From Sinorhizobium terangae (GTDB lineage Bacteria > Pseudomonadota > Alphaproteobacteria > Rhizobiales > Rhizobiaceae): a stretch of 64,000 nt of DNA. The position numbers and the translations under genes were made by a program. The stretch is taken from NCBI RefSeq assembly GCF_009601505.1, contig NZ_WITC01000115.1, positions 51,269 to 115,268 on the forward strand. Reading direction: 5' to 3'. The notes beneath the pieces are model-generated. The model worked only from the letters and a program-made list of their open reading frames with translations, was not told the DNA's origin and made no database searches. Positions 27,008-36,277 of the stretch are shown in pieces. The stretch's first letter is position 1; each line of letters opens with the position of its first letter.

Positions 27008-27030
27008 GGGCGCGGGATCGGCCCGCGCCC
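27008..27030 (-). other. Stem-loop between aapJ and aapQ
   Basis: A perfect 9-base stem (GGGCGCGGG / CCCGCGCCC) with a 5-base loop lies between the binding-protein and permease genes. Such structures often protect the upstream mRNA or attenuate reading into the permeases, giving more binding protein than permease. A weak T-run follows on the minus strand. Confidence 0.6.
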
Positions 27031-27040
27031 GACGGTCACC

Positions 27041-28057
27041 TCAGCGAAGCGGCAGGCCGTACATCAGGCCGCCGTCAGACCAGACCGCATTGAGGCCGCG
27101 GGGAAGTGCGATCGGCGTCTTGTCGCCGAGGTTTCTCGCAAACATCTCCCCGTAATTTCCCTCGGCTGCGATTGCGCGCTTTGCCCACTCGGCATCAAGG
27201 CCCAGCATCTCGCCAAGCTTGTCTTCCTTACCGAGCAGGCGATTGATGTCCGGATTGTCGGAGCCGGCGGAAAGCTTGTCGACGTTCTCAGCGGTGATGC
27301 CGAGTTCTTCGGCGGAAATCAGCGCGTTCAAAGTCCAGCGAGCGACGTCAGCCCACTGATCGTCGCCCTGGCGCACCAGCGGCCCTAGCGGTTCCTTCGA
27401 AATCACCTCTGGAAGGATGATGTGATCCTCAGGGTTCTTGAAGCTCGAACGCGTGGAGGCAAGGTCGGAGCCGTCGGAGGTATAGACGTCACAGCCGCCA
27501 GCGAGATATTTCTGCTGCACGTCGGCATTGTTTTCGACCGGAACCGGTTCGTACTTCATGTTGTTCTTGCGGAAATACTCCGAGAGATTGAGCTCGGTGG
27601 TCGTGCCGGTCTGAATGCAGACCGTGGCGCCATCGAGATCCTTGGCGCTTTTGATGCCAAGCGACTTCGGGACCATGAACGCCTGACCGTCATAGTAATT
27701 TACGCCGGCGAAGGTGAATTTGAGGTCGACGTCCCGGGAGAAGGTCCATGTGGTGGTGCGCGAGAGAATGTCGATTTCACCGGAGGCAAGCGCCGTGAAA
27801 CGCGTTTGTCCCGTCGTTGGGATGAAGTTGACGGCGTTCGGATCCTTCAACACCGCTGCCGCAATCGCCCGGCAGTAGTCGACATCCATGCCGTGCCAGG
27901 TGCCGGAAGCGTCGGGCGCCGAAAAACCGGCCTGACCGCCGGTCACGCCGCAGTTGAGTTTGCCGCGCGCCTGTATGTCGGCCATCGTTCCGGCCGAAGC
28001 GGTGCCTGCCGTCAGCGTTGCCGCCGCAATCGCCGCAGATACAATTAAAGTTTTCAT
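27041..28057 (-). CDS. aapJ: Amino-acid ABC transporter substrate-binding protein (AapJ-like)
   Basis: 338 aa periplasmic binding protein. A signal peptide (MKTLIVSAAIAAATLTAGTA, cleavage near ASAG) is followed by IQARGKLNCGVTGGQAGFSA, ALASGEIDILSRTTTWTFSR and AVWSDGGLMYGLPLR, the standard features of the AapJ/BztA family for general L-amino acids. Start 28057 is preferred because GGGGGAATGA lies upstream and the signal sequence begins there. First gene of the transporter operon. Confidence 0.93.
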   Translation of the reverse strand: MKTLIVSAAIAAATLTAGTASAGTMADIQARGKLNCGVTGGQAGFSAPDASGTWHGMDVDYCRAIAAAVLKDPNAVNFIPTTGQTRFTALASGEIDILSRTTTWTFSRDVDLKFTFAGVNYYDGQAFMVPKSLGIKSAKDLDGATVCIQTGTTTELNLSEYFRKNNMKYEPVPVENNADVQQKYLAGGCDVYTSDGSDLASTRSSFKNPEDHIILPEVISKEPLGPLVRQGDDQWADVARWTLNALISAEELGITAENVDKLSAGSDNPDINRLLGKEDKLGEMLGLDAEWAKRAIAAEGNYGEMFARNLGDKTPIALPRGLNAVWSDGGLMYGLPLR

Positions 28058-28130
28058 GTCATTCCCCCGGTTTGTGATCCGCCGCGGTGGCTTTTGCTGC
28101 TTTTTCCGCCAACTGGATCGGTTGAGTTCC

Positions 28131-28165
28131 CAAATAAAAATCATCGGCGGCCGAGGCCGCCGATG
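28131..28165 (-). terminator. Rho-independent terminator after the RidA gene
   Basis: CATCGGCGG pairs with CCGCCGATG around a 6-base loop immediately after the RidA stop. On the minus strand it is followed by ATTTTTATTT. It separates the patB-ridA transcript from the aap operon. Confidence 0.75.
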
Positions 28166-28166
28166 C

Positions 28167-28640
28167 CTACGCTTCGTTCGCGATTTCGATGATTGCTTCG
28201 ATTTCGACCGGGGCGTTCATCGGAAGTGCTGCGACGCCAACGGCAGAGCGGGCATGCTTGCCATTGTCGCCGAGAACGGCGACCAGCAGGTCTGAGGCGC
28301 CGTTGGCAACGAGATGCTGTTCCGTGAAATCCTGAGCGGATGCCACGAAAACCGTGATCTTGACGATCCTTGCAATCCTCTCGAGGCTGCCAAGATTAGC
28401 TTCCGCCTGCGCCAGGATGTTCAAGGCGCATTGCCTGGCCGCAAGCGCGCCTGCTACGACATCGAGATCCCGCCCAAGCAGGCCCGCCGCGATCAGTTTG
28501 CCATCGGCGAGCGGCAACTGGCCGGAGGTCAAGACGAGGTTTCCACTGGCCATGATCGGAAGATAATTGGCCGCGGACCTGGCCGCTGCAGGCAGCTCGA
28601 CGTGAAGCTCGGCCAGACGTTGCCGGATTGTCTGTGACAT
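28167..28640 (-). CDS. RidA family protein
   Basis: 157 aa RidA/YjgF-type protein. It contains LVLTSGQLPLADGKLIAAGL, LARIVKITVFVAS-type strand (IARIVKITVFVASAQDF), and RSAVGVAALPMNAPVEIEAII with the conserved Arg that binds the imine. RidA proteins hydrolyse reactive enamines/imines made by PLP enzymes. It follows a PLP-dependent C-S lyase gene by 12 bases, an ideal partner. It is of the longer Rid subtype often found with such lyases. Start 28640 has GGAG upstream. Confidence 0.88.
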   Translation of the reverse strand: MSQTIRQRLAELHVELPAAARSAANYLPIMASGNLVLTSGQLPLADGKLIAAGLLGRDLDVVAGALAARQCALNILAQAEANLGSLERIARIVKITVFVASAQDFTEQHLVANGASDLLVAVLGDNGKHARSAVGVAALPMNAPVEIEAIIEIANEA

Positions 28641-28652
28641 TGATCGCTCCAT

Positions 28653-29891
28653 TCAGATTTCCGCAACGGCAGAGGCGATACGACGGATTGCTTCGTCGAC
28701 GGTCGCGCGCGGGCAACCGAGATTGACGCGCATGAAGCCATGGCCTTCGATCCCGAATTTCTGTCCCTTGTCGAGCCAGACGCGGGCCTTGGTCAGCATG
28801 AACTTGTTGAGCCCTTCCGCGTCCATGCCGAGGCCGCGGCAATCCATCCAGGCGAGATAGAGAGAGTCGGTCGGCAACACCTTGAGACGCGGATCGGCAC
28901 GGTTGATCGTCTCAGCGAAATGCGCGTGATTGGCCCTGAGATAGTCGAGCATCTCTTCAAGCCACGGCTCACCATGGGCATAGGCAGCCTCGGCGGCAAC
29001 CATCCCCAGCACGTTCACCAGTTCGAAAACATTGCGCTCGTAGTGGCGGTGCAGTTCTTCCCGAAGCCGCTTGTTCGGGACGAAGACATTGGCGCTCTGC
29101 AGGCCAGGCAGATTGAAGGTCTTGCTGGGCGCGGTGCAGGTAATGCTGTTTTGGGCGAACGCTTCGCCGAGAGAGGCGAAGGGGACGTGCTTCTTTTGCG
29201 GTTTGAGGATTAAATCCTCATGGATCTCGTCGGAGATGACGAGGACGCCGTTTCGGGCGCAGATTTCCCCCATGGTCTTGAGTTCGTCCTCCGACCAGAC
29301 ATTGCCGGTCGGATTGTGCGGGTGGCTCAGGATAAAGATCTTCGTGTTGGCGCGAATGGCCGCTTCAAAAGTCTTCGCGTTGAACCGGTAACCGTCGCCT
29401 GTGAATTCCAGAGGCGCATAGGCGAGGTGTCGGCCGTTCAGCAGGACGTCGTTGTGGAAATGCGCATAGACCGGCGGCTGGATCAGCACCGTGTCGCCCG
29501 GCGCCGATAACGCCTGCACCGCAGTCTTCAGCGTCGTGATGATGCCGGAGGTCTGCAGGATCCACTCCTTGGCAACGTCCCAGCCGAAACGCCGCTGCTG
29601 CCAGCCGACGACAGCATCGAGGTAGGATGATGTTGCGCCTCCCGGATAACCGAAGACACCATGGTCAACGGCCTCATGAAGCGCATCGATAACGGGCTGC
29701 GGCGCCTTGAAGTCCGTGTCGGCAACCCACATCGGCAAGGGATCGGCGGCTGCTTCGTCGCGCGAAAGCAGCTTTTCGGCATAGGCCCACTTCATCGAGT
29801 TGCTGTTCTTGCGGTCGATGACCTCGTCGAAGATCGACGATGCCGGGGCGTCGTCCGCTTGCCGATGGTGGGCGATTGCGAGCTTCGTCAC
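28653..29891 (-). CDS. PatB/MalY-type PLP-dependent C-S lyase
   Basis: 412 aa fold type I PLP enzyme of the MalY/PatB group, which cleaves cystathionine-like C-S bonds to release thiol, pyruvate and ammonia. Motifs: MKWAYAEKLL and PMWVADTDFKAPQPVI at the N-terminus, HPHNPTGNVWS, VISDEIHEDLI (PLP-binding aspartate), and the lysine in TAPSKTFNLPGL. The C-terminal FMRVNLGCPRATV carries the carboxylate-binding arginine. It is divergent from a LysR regulator and forms a unit with RidA. Confidence 0.9.
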   Translation of the reverse strand: MTKLAIAHHRQADDAPASSIFDEVIDRKNSNSMKWAYAEKLLSRDEAAADPLPMWVADTDFKAPQPVIDALHEAVDHGVFGYPGGATSSYLDAVVGWQQRRFGWDVAKEWILQTSGIITTLKTAVQALSAPGDTVLIQPPVYAHFHNDVLLNGRHLAYAPLEFTGDGYRFNAKTFEAAIRANTKIFILSHPHNPTGNVWSEDELKTMGEICARNGVLVISDEIHEDLILKPQKKHVPFASLGEAFAQNSITCTAPSKTFNLPGLQSANVFVPNKRLREELHRHYERNVFELVNVLGMVAAEAAYAHGEPWLEEMLDYLRANHAHFAETINRADPRLKVLPTDSLYLAWMDCRGLGMDAEGLNKFMLTKARVWLDKGQKFGIEGHGFMRVNLGCPRATVDEAIRRIASAVAEI

Positions 29892-29958
29892 TGCGATATC
29901 CTTTCGTCCGTCTGGGCTGGCTCCAGCCTGCCTGTTGACGAAATGGATAGCTCCTGTG

Positions 29959-30012
29959 CATTATGAGCGGAAATGGTTTGTTTTCATCCAGCCATGATCA
30001 AGCATCATAATG
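29959..30012. promoter_or_regulatory. Divergent promoter region with inverted repeat
   Basis: CATTATGA (29959-29966) and its exact inverse TCATAATG (30005-30012) bracket the short gap between the lyase and LysR genes. The second half overlaps the LysR start. This is a plausible site for LysR autoregulation and control of the lyase. Confidence 0.4.
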
Positions 30013-30939
30013 ATCGATAGACAACACTTGGCAATCTTGAGGGAAGTCAGCCGTCGCGGCAGTGTCACTGCGGCCGCCGAGAAACTGAACGTCACGCAAT
30101 CGGCGCTCAGCCACACGGTCGCCAAGTTCGAAGAGCGGCACGGAATCAAGATCTGGATGAAAACTGGCCGGGGTTTGCGGCTGACCCAGACCGGTGAGTA
30201 CCTGCTTAGCGTCGCCGAGCGAGTCCTGCCGCAGATGGAGCATGCGGAGCGGGTCTTGACCGACTTCGCGCTCGGACGGCGCGGCGCACTCCGCGTAGGC
30301 ATGGAGTGCCATCCCTGCCAACGCTGGCTGACGCGCGTTGCCACGCCCTATCTGATCCGATGGCCCGACGTCGACTTCGATGTCCGGACCGCTTTCCGTT
30401 TCGACGGCGTCGAAGCGCTCCTGGGCTATGAAATCGACCTGCTCATCACTCCGGATCCAGTCGAAGCGCCGGACCTTATCTTCACGCCTGTCTTCGACTA
30501 CGAGCTTGTCCTGATGGTACATGAGACGCATCCGCTCGCCAGCCGATCGAGCGTGCAGCCTCACGATCTCATCGACGAGGAACTGATCACCGTGCCGGTG
30601 ACCCTGGAACGCCTGGACATCTACACGAAGTTCCTCGTTCCGGCACATTGCCGGCCACGTCAGCATCGCACCGCCGAAACCATCGACCTCATGCTGCAAC
30701 TCGTTTGCGCGGGCAGGGGTGTGACGGTGCTTCCGGACTGGCTCCTCAATGAGGATGCTGCCGGCATGCCGATCCGGGCACTGCGGCTCGGCGAGGCCGG
30801 GATTGGGAAAAGTATCAATCTGGGCGTGCGCCGCGGCGAGGAAAAGACTTCCTATATCGATGGCTTCCTGAAGCTTGCAGGCGAGATGGGGCGCTCACCC
30901 GCTCCTGATGACATTACTAATGGCCAAGAGCTGCCTTGA
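30010..30939 (+). CDS. LysR-family regulator, MetR-like
   Basis: 309 aa. The N-terminal helix-turn-helix is clear (HLAILREVSRRGSVTAAAEK, then LNVTQSALSHTVAKFEERHG). The co-inducer domain follows, with FDYELVLMVHETHPLASRS and CAGRGVTVLPDWLL. The overall pattern is that of MetR, which senses homocysteine and controls methionine synthesis. Divergent position next to the PatB-type lyase makes a role in sulfur amino-acid metabolism likely. ATG 30010 sits in the inverted repeat. Confidence 0.88.
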   Translation: MIDRQHLAILREVSRRGSVTAAAEKLNVTQSALSHTVAKFEERHGIKIWMKTGRGLRLTQTGEYLLSVAERVLPQMEHAERVLTDFALGRRGALRVGMECHPCQRWLTRVATPYLIRWPDVDFDVRTAFRFDGVEALLGYEIDLLITPDPVEAPDLIFTPVFDYELVLMVHETHPLASRSSVQPHDLIDEELITVPVTLERLDIYTKFLVPAHCRPRQHRTAETIDLMLQLVCAGRGVTVLPDWLLNEDAAGMPIRALRLGEAGIGKSINLGVRRGEEKTSYIDGFLKLAGEMGRSPAPDDITNGQELP

Positions 30940-31217
30940 TGCCCCAGGCAAAGTCAGGTCTCACGGAACTGATGGTCCTTTCCCGCCATGACCTCGGAGG
31001 AAATCCGAAGATCGCCATAACCGCGTGAGCGAAGCCGCTCCTCGAACTCATGCATGCCCCCAAGCATGTCACGAGTGTTCCCCTTTCGGGCCGGGTCGCA
31101 GCGCGGCGTTTCCAGGCCACCGGCAAGAGGAGCACGGTCGCGTCGAGTTGCCGCTGACGTTCAGCGAAGCTGGCCTCAAGGGCAAAAATCGCCTCGTCGC
31201 CGAACCAGAAGGACGGG
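30940..31217. other. Intergenic stretch without recognised genes
   Basis: The open frames here are short, on both strands, and carry no family motif. It may be the eroded remainder of the MFS gene beside it. Confidence 0.4.
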
Positions 31218-31532
31218 CTAGAAGACGAGAAAGCTCGTCTGGACTATTCCTATCGTCGCGAGGAGCCCGGCGACAACGCCAAGCGTGGCGCCCGCGACAT
31301 AGCCGGTTCTACGGCCGAAGCGGCGCATCACCGCCAGGCTGACCGGCAAGGTGGCGCCTGCAGGCTCGGACGCCAGGTGCTGGCCGACGAGGCCGACGAG
31401 CGAGACGATGATCGGCGAGTTTGCTTCGCCGAGAGGCTGGGCCGCTGTCAACACCCGGACATTCCTCGAGGCGATTTCATGCTGTTCCGGGACAACTGCC
31501 CTGTTGCGAAGCCTCGGATCGACAATCCCCAT
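31218..31532 (-). pseudogene. MFS transporter remnant
   Basis: A 104-aa frame containing a stretch like the first two membrane helices of an MFS permease: PLGEANSPIIVSLVGLVGQH and LPVSLAVMRRFGRRTGYVAG, the latter with the loop 2-3 RxGRR-type signature, followed by a third helix. It then stops, so the remaining nine helices are missing. This is a truncated, non-functional gene. Confidence 0.6.
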
Positions 31533-31570
31533 TCGAGCGTCCTTTCAGGTTCCTGGAAATAGCAGTGTGA

Positions 31571-32251
31571 TCAGGCCGGCATCTGCAACACGTCGGGGTG
31601 CTGGAGCAGGGCATCCTTGACCCAGATCTCGGCACCCGCCGGCCCTGTTAGTGCCTCGAACCGCTCCCCTTGAGGCAACCGGCCCCAACTCTGCGGTCCC
31701 AGCTGCTCACTTTCAACCGTGAGGCTGCCGGTGAGCACGAGGAACTCGAGACCTCGGGGATTTTCAACTATTACCGTCGAACCCGGCCGCCAGCGCTCGA
31801 TCGATACGCGTTCCTCGCCGTCGTCGAACAGGACACGCGCGGCGTCGGCTCCCTCGCGCAACGGCGCTGCCTCGCCCTCGCCGGGCTGGCGAACGATCTG
31901 CATGTCGTCGCCCTTGCGATACTGCCAGAGGCGCACGAAGATGGTGCAGCCGTCTTTCGCCGCCGGCACATGCGAGGTGCCGGGCGGGTTGCGGAAGTAG
32001 CATCCTGCCGGATAGTCGCCATGCTCGTCCTGAAACGTGCCCTCGAGGACGAGAATTTCCTCGCCGCCCGAATGGACATGGCGGGGAAAGGCGCTTCCCG
32101 GCGCGTAGCGTACGATCGAGGTCGCACGCGCGACTTCGCCGCCGATGCGGTAAAGCATGCGGCGATCGACGCCTGCGGAGGGACTGGGGACCCAGTCGAG
32201 CTTGGCCGAATGGACGATCACGGGTTTTGTCAGGTCTTCATTGATGAGCAT
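31571..32251 (-). CDS. Bicupin protein (ChrR-like cupin domain)
   Basis: 226 aa with two cupin domains. The first carries a full metal motif: AFPRHVHSGGEEILVLEGTF and then GTSHVPAAKDG; this resembles the ChrR anti-sigma cupin domain and related metal-binding acetylacetone-cleaving-type proteins. The second (RWRPGSTVIVENPRGLEFLV) has lost most histidines. Its start lies 10 bases after the alcohol dehydrogenase stop, so it is the last gene of that unit. Function otherwise unknown. Confidence 0.8.
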   Translation of the reverse strand: MLINEDLTKPVIVHSAKLDWVPSPSAGVDRRMLYRIGGEVARATSIVRYAPGSAFPRHVHSGGEEILVLEGTFQDEHGDYPAGCYFRNPPGTSHVPAAKDGCTIFVRLWQYRKGDDMQIVRQPGEGEAAPLREGADAARVLFDDGEERVSIERWRPGSTVIVENPRGLEFLVLTGSLTVESEQLGPQSWGRLPQGERFEALTGPAGAEIWVKDALLQHPDVLQMPA

Positions 32252-32261
32252 TGGTCTGGTC

Positions 32262-33278
32262 TCATCTCGTCAGCACGATCCGGAACTTCGCGTCACCGGA
32301 CCTCAGCTTTTGAACAGCGTCCTGGGCTCGCTCCAGCGGCATGGGCTCGATCATCGGCCGCACGCCGGTCAGTACGCTGAAATCCAACGTCTTCTCGTTC
32401 TCGAACGGGGAGCCGGTGATCGAGCCGGTCACGCCGCGTTCGGCTCCCACCAGGTAACCCGTCGACACCGGCAGCGGATCCTTACCAACGCCAAGCACGA
32501 TCAGACGACCTTCCGGTGCAAGTGCGGGCATCAATGTGGCAACGGCCGTCGGATTGCCGGTCGTGGTGAAGATGGCTTTCGTGCCGCCCATCGCATTGAT
32601 TACGTCGGCAGGATTTTCCCTGTTCGTATCGATATAGCGATGCGCTCCGAGCTTCATCGCGTCCGTGGCGATGTCCTTTCCGCGGCCCACCGCCACCACC
32701 CGGAATCCCATCTTGCGGGCGTATTGCAGCGCCATATGACCGAGGCCGCCAATCCCGAGAATGGTAACAGTATCACCTGCCTCGGCGCCCGATTTCTTCA
32801 GCGCGTTGAAGGTGGCAATGCCCGCGCAGAGGATGGGCGCGGCCTCGTCGGACGACAGTTCGTCGGGGATGGAGACGAGCCCGGTCGCGCGCGCAATCAT
32901 CATCTCGGCGTAACCGCCGTCGCAGGAGGATCCTACAATCGGCTGATTGCGGCACAGATTGAACCGGCCGCGGCGGCATTCGCTGCATTCGTTGCAATGG
33001 CCGCCGAGACGACCGACGCCGACGCGCTGTCCGATCTTCCAGATCGACGGCGTGTTTGCGCCAACGGCAACGATGCGGCCGACCACCTCGTGACCGGGAA
33101 CGCGCGGTGGCTTCAGTGTCGGATCGGCCTTGTCGATGTCGCTCGCATCCGCGCCGCAGACGCCGCAGGCTTCGACGGCAATCAGCACCTCGCACCGCTC
33201 TGGTTCAGGCGCCTCACGTTCCACCAGCTCGAGAGTGCCGGGTGTTGTCACCTGCATGGCGCGATATGTGGTCTTCAT
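32262..33278 (-). CDS. Zinc-dependent alcohol dehydrogenase
   Basis: 338 aa medium-chain dehydrogenase. It has the catalytic zinc ligands in ACGVCGADA and PGHEVVG, the four structural cysteines in CNECSECRRGRFNLC, and the Rossmann loop ILGIGGLGHMALQYARKMG for NAD(P). It oxidises alcohols or reduces aldehydes; the substrate is unknown. Start at 33278 (MKTTYRA) is chosen by family alignment; ATG 33287 is close by. It follows the flavin oxidase gene by 12 bases. Confidence 0.9.
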   Translation of the reverse strand: MKTTYRAMQVTTPGTLELVEREAPEPERCEVLIAVEACGVCGADASDIDKADPTLKPPRVPGHEVVGRIVAVGANTPSIWKIGQRVGVGRLGGHCNECSECRRGRFNLCRNQPIVGSSCDGGYAEMMIARATGLVSIPDELSSDEAAPILCAGIATFNALKKSGAEAGDTVTILGIGGLGHMALQYARKMGFRVVAVGRGKDIATDAMKLGAHRYIDTNRENPADVINAMGGTKAIFTTTGNPTAVATLMPALAPEGRLIVLGVGKDPLPVSTGYLVGAERGVTGSITGSPFENEKTLDFSVLTGVRPMIEPMPLERAQDAVQKLRSGDAKFRIVLTR

Positions 33279-33290
33279 GGTTCTCAATCC

Positions 33291-34442
33291 CTATGCTCGG
33301 GATGCTTGGGACGGAGCAGCGCACGCGGGTCTCTCGGACCTGTTCAGCCTGCTGACGATCTCGTTCGCGGTTCGTGTGGCTGCTTCAACCGCGCCGGCGA
33401 GGTAACCGGGTTCGCTCAGGCTGGTCTCGCTGCCAGCCAGCGAGATGTAATCCCGCCATTTGCCATTGACCCATGGCCGTCGGTCGGGGATCGGATGGCC
33501 GCCCGCCTGCCTGTCGTCGGCCGTCGCGGTCAACGGGTCGTCCGTCCAGTCCTTGTACAATGTCGCGCGGGGACTGGCGGCCTGCGGGCCGAACATCTGA
33601 GCAAGCTGCTGGACCGAAGCCGCGACGATCGCATCTCGTCCGACGGCTGCGCGTTGCTCGGCGGGAACGCCGACGAAGCCGAACAGAGCAGCCCGGCCCG
33701 AAGCGGTTGTCGCATCGTGAATCTCTACGAGCGGGCCCACCATACTTTGCGCCGTGCCGGAGAGGCCGGCGTCGCGCCAGAATGGGCGGTCGTAGAGCGC
33801 GAAGAACTTTGCACGCGGCGCCATCCAGGTCGGGGTACGTCGCCATCGTTCCGATGTCGTGACGTCGAGAGCGGGCGAAAACAGAACCTTTGCCTCAAGC
33901 AGACGCGGCGGCAGTGCGAACAGCACATGCGACGCCCGCTGTTTATGGGACGATCCGCTTGCAGCGACGTACTGCACAACGACCTCTTGGCCCTCGAGCG
34001 AGACATGCGTCACCCGCGCACCGAGCTGAACGCTTTGTGCGGGCAGGCTTTCGCCAAGCACCGATATGATCGCACCCGTGCCGCCGACGAGCCGCATGGA
34101 CTGCGGGTCCTGCATTCCGCGATAGCGCTGAGGGGCTTCGCGGGACATCCGCTGGAAGATCACATCGCCATCGCTGTTCTGCTCGAAGTAGTGAAGCCCG
34201 AGAAGATGGACGAGGTCGCCCATGGCCGGCTGCATGCCCGGCCAGAACCACGACGGGCCCAGATCGAAGCCGTCGCCCGATAGTTTACCAGTGGCGTCGA
34301 CAGACAGAATTCGGCCGCCCAGGCGATCGCGGGCCTCAAGGAGCTTGAAGTCGATACCGGCTTGATAGAGGAGACGGGCTGCGGTCAGGCCGGCAAGCCC
34401 ACCGCCAACGATCAGAATGCTTGGTGACACGGATGAGCTCAT
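33291..34442 (-). CDS. Flavin monoamine oxidase family protein
   Basis: 383 aa. The FAD Rossmann motif is ILIVGGGLAGLTAARLLYQA (~residues 10-29) followed by LLEARDRLGGRI, which binds the ribose and flavin. C-terminal GYLAGAVEAATRTANEIV replaces the usual FAD end motif. These enzymes oxidise amines to aldehydes, which the neighbouring alcohol dehydrogenase could then handle. The start overlaps the stop of a 40-aa ORF (ATGA). The frame is open further upstream without support. Confidence 0.82.
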   Translation of the reverse strand: MSSSVSPSILIVGGGLAGLTAARLLYQAGIDFKLLEARDRLGGRILSVDATGKLSGDGFDLGPSWFWPGMQPAMGDLVHLLGLHYFEQNSDGDVIFQRMSREAPQRYRGMQDPQSMRLVGGTGAIISVLGESLPAQSVQLGARVTHVSLEGQEVVVQYVAASGSSHKQRASHVLFALPPRLLEAKVLFSPALDVTTSERWRRTPTWMAPRAKFFALYDRPFWRDAGLSGTAQSMVGPLVEIHDATTASGRAALFGFVGVPAEQRAAVGRDAIVAASVQQLAQMFGPQAASPRATLYKDWTDDPLTATADDRQAGGHPIPDRRPWVNGKWRDYISLAGSETSLSEPGYLAGAVEAATRTANEIVSRLNRSERPACAAPSQASRA

Positions 34443-34561
34443 CGTAAAGACTGAGGGCCGGCGATCTGCGAGAGGAAGGGCTCTTTGTACTTCCGATAGA
34501 CGCCTGCGGCAGCACGGCGGTCTTCGGGAGTAATCTGCAACGTGATTTCCAGATAGGCCAT
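34439..34561 (-). CDS. 40-aa ORF, possibly truncated ABM-domain protein
   Basis: A short frame (MAYLEITLQITPEDRRAAAG at the start) with AAAGGATG just upstream as ribosome site. The sequence looks like the first strand and helix of an ABM-type ferredoxin-fold protein, then stops at PQSLR. The stop overlaps the flavin oxidase start by ATGA. It may be a truncated gene that now acts as a coupled leader. Confidence 0.4.
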   Translation of the reverse strand: MAYLEITLQITPEDRRAAAGVYRKYKEPFLSQIAGPQSLR

Positions 34562-34773
34562 AATCATCCTTTTCCCGTTTGATGCGCCGGATTGCCGGCC
34601 GATCATCCCTGACGAGCGCATCCGGGTGATTATCGCAGCGCCCATCAACGCGATTGAATGCCGCTTGAGGGGCGATTTGACAAATGAGAGTTTCTTGGCC
34701 GCTGCAAAGAAAATCTTTGCCGATATGGCGCATGTCACCAATTCAATGCGAGTCGAATAGCCTGAGACTAACC

Positions 34774-35697
34774 CTAAGCTTGGGAGGCGGTCGCTTCCTC
34801 GATGAGCCAATCCCGGAACGTGCGAAGCTTGGCAAGCGACGAGTATTCCGCACGGTAAACCACATAGTAGGCCAGCTTCGAAGTCACTTGAACTTCGGGA
34901 AAGAGCCGCCGCAGCCGACCCGCAGCCACATCGTCGCGCGCCAGAATGCTGCGCGCCAGCGCCACGCCGCGCCCTTCGATCGCGGCTTGGAGCACCGCCG
35001 CCGAATTGTCGATCCTCATGCCTCTTTGTGCTTGGCCCTCGCGCACACCGGCGGAGCGCAGCCACATGTCCCAAGTGACGAAACCAATTGCTGGATCGAC
35101 GGAAAGGTCGTGGATGAGTGTGGTCCGTGTGAGATCGGCAGGTTCGGCAAGACTGCTCGCATCGGCGAAACTTGGAGAGCAGACCGGGAAGATTTCCTCT
35201 TCCATCAGTTTTTCCGAAACAAGGCCCGGCCAGGTTCCGTCGCCATATCGCACGCCGACATCTATACCATGAGCTTTGTAGTCGATGAGCTTCAAACTCG
35301 TCTCGAGCCGAATGTCGGTGTCCGGGCATCTCATCTGGAAACGATCGATGCGTGGCAGCAGCCATTTGGCGGCAAAGGCGGGGCTGACGGTAACGTTGAG
35401 AATACCCCCAGTCGCGGACTCGCGAAGCCGATTCAGTCCCATGCCCAGACGGTCGAGGCCCACCCGGATGTCCGGTAAGGCGCGCTCTGCGTTTTGGGTC
35501 AGGGTGAGCCGGGCTTTGCCGGTCGTGCTGCGATTAAACAGCGGCATGCCCAGCCATTCTTCAAGACCACGCACCATCTGTCCGACCGCAGCAGCGGTAA
35601 CATTGAGCTCCTCGGCCGCGCCTGAAAAGCTTCCGTGACGCGCGCTCGCTTCGAAGGCTCGCAGCGCATTCAGATAGACCGGTGATTTCCTGTTCAA
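34774..35697 (-). CDS. LysR-family regulator, GcvA-like
   Basis: 307 aa. N-terminal helix-turn-helix: LNALRAFEASARHGSFSGAA and LNVTAAAVGQMVRGLEEWLG. The C-terminal domain has DVGVRYGDGTWPGLVSEKLM and IEGRGVALARSILARDDVAA, the pattern of the GcvA/AmpR-like branch. It lies 212 bases upstream of the 40-aa ORF and the flavin oxidase operon on the same strand, and may regulate it. Target unknown. Confidence 0.88.
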   Translation of the reverse strand: MNRKSPVYLNALRAFEASARHGSFSGAAEELNVTAAAVGQMVRGLEEWLGMPLFNRSTTGKARLTLTQNAERALPDIRVGLDRLGMGLNRLRESATGGILNVTVSPAFAAKWLLPRIDRFQMRCPDTDIRLETSLKLIDYKAHGIDVGVRYGDGTWPGLVSEKLMEEEIFPVCSPSFADASSLAEPADLTRTTLIHDLSVDPAIGFVTWDMWLRSAGVREGQAQRGMRIDNSAAVLQAAIEGRGVALARSILARDDVAAGRLRRLFPEVQVTSKLAYYVVYRAEYSSLAKLRTFRDWLIEEATASQA

Positions 35698-36277
35698 CGT
35701 TATTCTCTTGCAGGTCTAGATGTGGCTTATCAGCTCGAAAGCGAGCAACATCTCCACTCTTGTCCCTTGACAGGTCAAGTTCCATCAACAGAGAAGACGT
35801 GCCCGGAGTCGACCACCCAGGGGCTCGACCCGGAATATGGCTCATGTATACCTCCACGACCCCACCGCGCTACTTCGGCGACGATCATCGGCTGAAGGAG
35901 TTCGATCGCACTCTGAGCCTCGATGTCCATGTGACAATGGCGCCTTCGAGACAAAGAACCTGAAGCTTGGCTTCACCAGAGGCTTCACGCAGTCGCAGGC
36001 CGGTCCCCGCAGGGCAAGGAGTTCAGCTTCGAGGACGAGTACCGCTGAGCCGCCTTCACCGCGCGGAAGCTGATCTTCGACTGCGGCGACGAACCCAGGC
36101 CCGCGGACAAGTTCGAGCAGCTGTTTGCTGCTCAGACGGGCAGGCGTGCCGAGGGGTAGGCGGAGCATTCTTATCGAAATCGGACAAACGTGTGGAGATC
36201 AGAACAGAACGCGAATTCGTTGTCGCATCGACTCAATCGATGCCATATGAATGCAGGTCAATGCTTGAGGGATCCAA
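35698..36277. other. 580-base region, eroded coding remains not identified
   Basis: Short plus-strand frames such as GKEFSFEDEYR followed, after a stop, by AAFTARKLIFDCGDEPRPAD (about 36020-36120) look like once-coding sequence but I cannot name the family. The last 30 bases hold the ribosome site of the next gene. Confidence 0.35.

Noticed and set aside
30917..31135. 72-aa minus frame after the MetR-like gene
   Set aside because: No motif and no ribosome site; not counted as a gene.
32157..34283. 708-aa plus-strand frame
   Set aside because: Antisense of the alcohol dehydrogenase and flavin oxidase genes; no domains seen.
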